7,157 nt of DNA from Methylococcales bacterium (lineage in GTDB: Bacteria > Pseudomonadota > Gammaproteobacteria > Methylococcales > Methylomonadaceae). Each line of letters starts with the position of its first letter. Position 1 is the first letter of the stretch. Made by a program: the position numbers and the translations under genes. The stretch is from positions 1-7,157 of the forward strand of contig JAGLEW010000161.1 in NCBI GenBank assembly GCA_023144875.1. Reading direction: 5' to 3'. Positions 5,986 through 7,157 of the stretch are shown piece by piece. The notes beneath the pieces were generated by a model, which saw only the letters and a list, made by a program, of their open reading frames with translations, was not told the DNA's origin and did not search any database.

Positions 5986-6289
5986 TATGCTTACCTTTTT
6001 TTTCGTGTGTTTGAGTTTGCGGTTGCTTTTTATTCATTTCCTCATCGGGAAAAACAACATTCAATTCTAAAATTTCATTGTTATCATCTTGCTCTAAATT
6101 AACAGAGACACTTTCTTCGTTTACATTAAAATATTTTTGAATAACTTCCAGCAATTCTTGTTTTAATTGAGGAAGATAAGCCGCCTGAGTAATGGAGGCA
6201 CGCTCATGTGCCACTAAAATTTGAAGCCTTTCTCGCGCGATAGACGCTGAAGGTTTAGAACGTTTAAAATAGTCCAATAAACTCAACAT
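5954..6289 (-). CDS. minE: Cell division topological specificity factor MinE, with C-terminal extension
   Basis: MinE stimulates the MinD ATPase and drives pole-to-pole oscillation, restricting MinC-mediated inhibition of FtsZ to the poles. The membrane-targeting start MLSLLDYF, the MinD-contact helix IARERLQILVAHERA (17-31), the beta-dimer segment YLPQLKQELLEVIQKY (38-53) and the strands ending LELNVVFP (74-81) are all recognisable. The protein has 111 residues against about 88 for E. coli MinE. Everything after about residue 84 is an extra, basic, low-complexity tail ending NRAGRR. The tail is encoded across an eight-A run (5996-6003 on the plus strand), where either loss or gain of one A gives a sensible alternative end. 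The ATG overlaps the minD stop as TAATG and has a strong GGAGG site. The last 32 nt overlap the winged-helix gene. Confidence 0.95.
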   Translation of the reverse strand: MLSLLDYFKRSKPSASIARERLQILVAHERASITQAAYLPQLKQELLEVIQKYFNVNEESVSVNLEQDDNNEILELNVVFPDEEMNKKQPQTQTHEKKGKHNVRANRAGRR

Positions 6290-7101
6290 TACTTACCTCC
6301 AAAAAGCTTACTTAAAAATCCTCTTTTTTGTTTTTTTATAAACCGTTGAGGTCTATCTTCCCCTAAATAACGTGCCACAATATCTGAATAGGCTTGTCCT
6401 GCATTACTTTCTTCATCCAAAATAACGGGTGTACCCGAATTAGACGCATTTAAAATTGCCGATGATTCTGGGATGACACCGAGTAATGGCAGGGATAATA
6501 TTTCTTGTACGTCATCAACACTGAGCATTTCACCTGTTTCAACTCGTTCAGGTGAATAGCGCGACAACACTAAATATTCTTTAACAGGTTCACGAACCTT
6601 TTCAGCGCGCAGTGATTTGCTGGATAAAATTCCTAGCATCCTGTCTGCATCTCTTACCGAAGAAACTTCAGGATTACAAACGACTAACGCATCATCAGCA
6701 AAATACATCGCAAAAAATGCCCCTTGCTCAATGCCAGCAGGTGAATCACAAATAATATATTTAAATTCTTTGGATAATTCTTTTAAAATTTTACCAACAC
6801 CTTCTTTCGTTAACGCATCTTTATCACGCGTTTGCGAGGCGGGTAAAATAGAGAGTAGATTACAGCGTTTGTCTCGAATTAATGCTTGATTTAAAGTCGA
6901 TTCACCATTAATTACATTAATAAAATCGTAAACGACTCGCCGCTCACAGCCCATAACCAAATCCAAGTTACGCAAACCGACATCAAAATCGATGACGACC
7001 GTTTTAAAACCTTTTTGCGCAAGCCCCATCGCGATAGATGAGCTGGTTGTTGTTTTTCCTACGCCACCTTTTCCTGATGTGACGACAATGATTCTAGCCA
7101 A
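6289..7101 (-). CDS. minD: Septum site-determining ATPase MinD
   Basis: MinD is the membrane-cycling ParA/MinD-family ATPase that recruits MinC to the cell poles and is released by MinE. The 270 residues match the E. coli length. The deviant Walker A motif GKGGVGKTT (10-18) has the signature Lys11. DFDVGLRNLDL (37-47) covers the switch I region, CDSPAGIE the Walker B/switch II region, and NPEVSSVRD the switch-like segment after it. The C-terminal RGFLSKLFGGK is the amphipathic membrane-targeting helix. The start is TTG at 7099-7101: no ATG or GTG lies between it and the in-frame TAG at 7114-7116, the family N terminus MARIIVVTSGKGG begins exactly there, and an AGAGGA ribosome-binding site lies eight bases upstream. 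It follows minC by 21 nt and overlaps minE by 1 nt, so the three genes form one operon. Confidence 0.97.
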   Translation of the reverse strand: MARIIVVTSGKGGVGKTTTSSSIAMGLAQKGFKTVVIDFDVGLRNLDLVMGCERRVVYDFINVINGESTLNQALIRDKRCNLLSILPASQTRDKDALTKEGVGKILKELSKEFKYIICDSPAGIEQGAFFAMYFADDALVVCNPEVSSVRDADRMLGILSSKSLRAEKVREPVKEYLVLSRYSPERVETGEMLSVDDVQEILSLPLLGVIPESSAILNASNSGTPVILDEESNAGQAYSDIVARYLGEDRPQRFIKKQKRGFLSKLFGGK

Positions 7102-7122
7102 TGTTTTTATCCTCTAAAAAGG

Positions 7123-7157
7123 TTATAGTTCCTGAATAATAAGTGCATTTTCATGTA
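7123..7157 (-). CDS. minC: Septum site-determining protein MinC, C-terminal end only
   Basis: Only the last ten complete codons and the stop are inside the window: HENALIIQEL followed by TAA at 7123-7125, with the gene running off the right edge. The residues align with the end of E. coli MinC (VENALTVQPLN from memory), and the gene is exactly where minC is expected, 21 nt ahead of minD. MinC is the FtsZ inhibitor of the Min system; its C-terminal domain, of which this is the very end, dimerises and binds MinD. Confidence 0.8.
   Translation of the reverse strand, partial: HENALIIQEL

Noticed and set aside
6617..6889. Plus-strand 90-codon frame inside minD
   Set aside because: It is antisense to strongly conserved MinD sequence and has no supporting signals.
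1..7157. CRISPR arrays, tRNA or rRNA genes, riboswitches
   Set aside because: No regularly spaced direct repeats, cloverleaf arms or known aptamer cores were seen on either strand.

Overview
The window is an AT-rich bacterial segment that looks gammaproteobacterial. The best evidence is the right end, where minC (last ten residues only), minD and minE follow one another on the minus strand. MinD has the same 270-residue length as the Escherichia coli protein as I recall it and is closely similar throughout. An alginate-export-type porin and a DUF2582-type winged-helix gene would suit a methanotroph-like or sulfur-associated gammaproteobacterium, but that placement is inference.

Layout. Positions 1-428 hold no intact gene: a terminator-like hairpin, a promoter-like motif, a start-less coding remnant of about 25 codons, and a 124-126 bp non-coding unit with imperfect terminal inverted repeats (MITE-like). 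Positions 429-3320 (minus) hold a two-gene unit: an exported eight-cysteine protein of unknown function, then, 6 bp later, a membrane-anchored CHASE2-type class III nucleotide cyclase. The 176 bp upstream of that unit contain a perfect -10 hexamer and a hairpin whose 14-nt core is also found at the left end of the window. Positions 3497-4291 (minus) hold a TauE/SafE-family anion exporter. It is divergent, across 101 bp, from an outer-membrane porin at 4393-5643 (plus). That gap carries a good sigma70-type promoter overlapped by a 7+7 inverted repeat. The porin ends at a strong intrinsic terminator (5748-5794). Facing it on the minus strand is the end of the min operon: minC, minD, minE and a small winged-helix gene.

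How the genes fit together. MinC, MinD and MinE place the division septum. The four reading frames are tightly packed: 21 nt between minC and minD, a 1-nt TAATG overlap between minD and minE, and a 32-nt overlap between minE and the winged-helix gene. The cyclase and its exported neighbour may form a periplasm-to-cytoplasm signalling pair: the CHASE2 domain faces the periplasm, where the small protein should also be. The porin and TauE exporter share an upstream region and could serve outer- and inner-membrane passage of related anions, which is inference only.

The points most worth following up are the cyclase, whose two purine-selecting positions are Ala and Gly although its metal-binding and transition-state residues are intact; the cysteine-rich partner; the extended MinE tail over an eight-A run from which slippage in either direction gives a defined alternative product; and the MITE-like unit inserted at the stop codon of a gene remnant.
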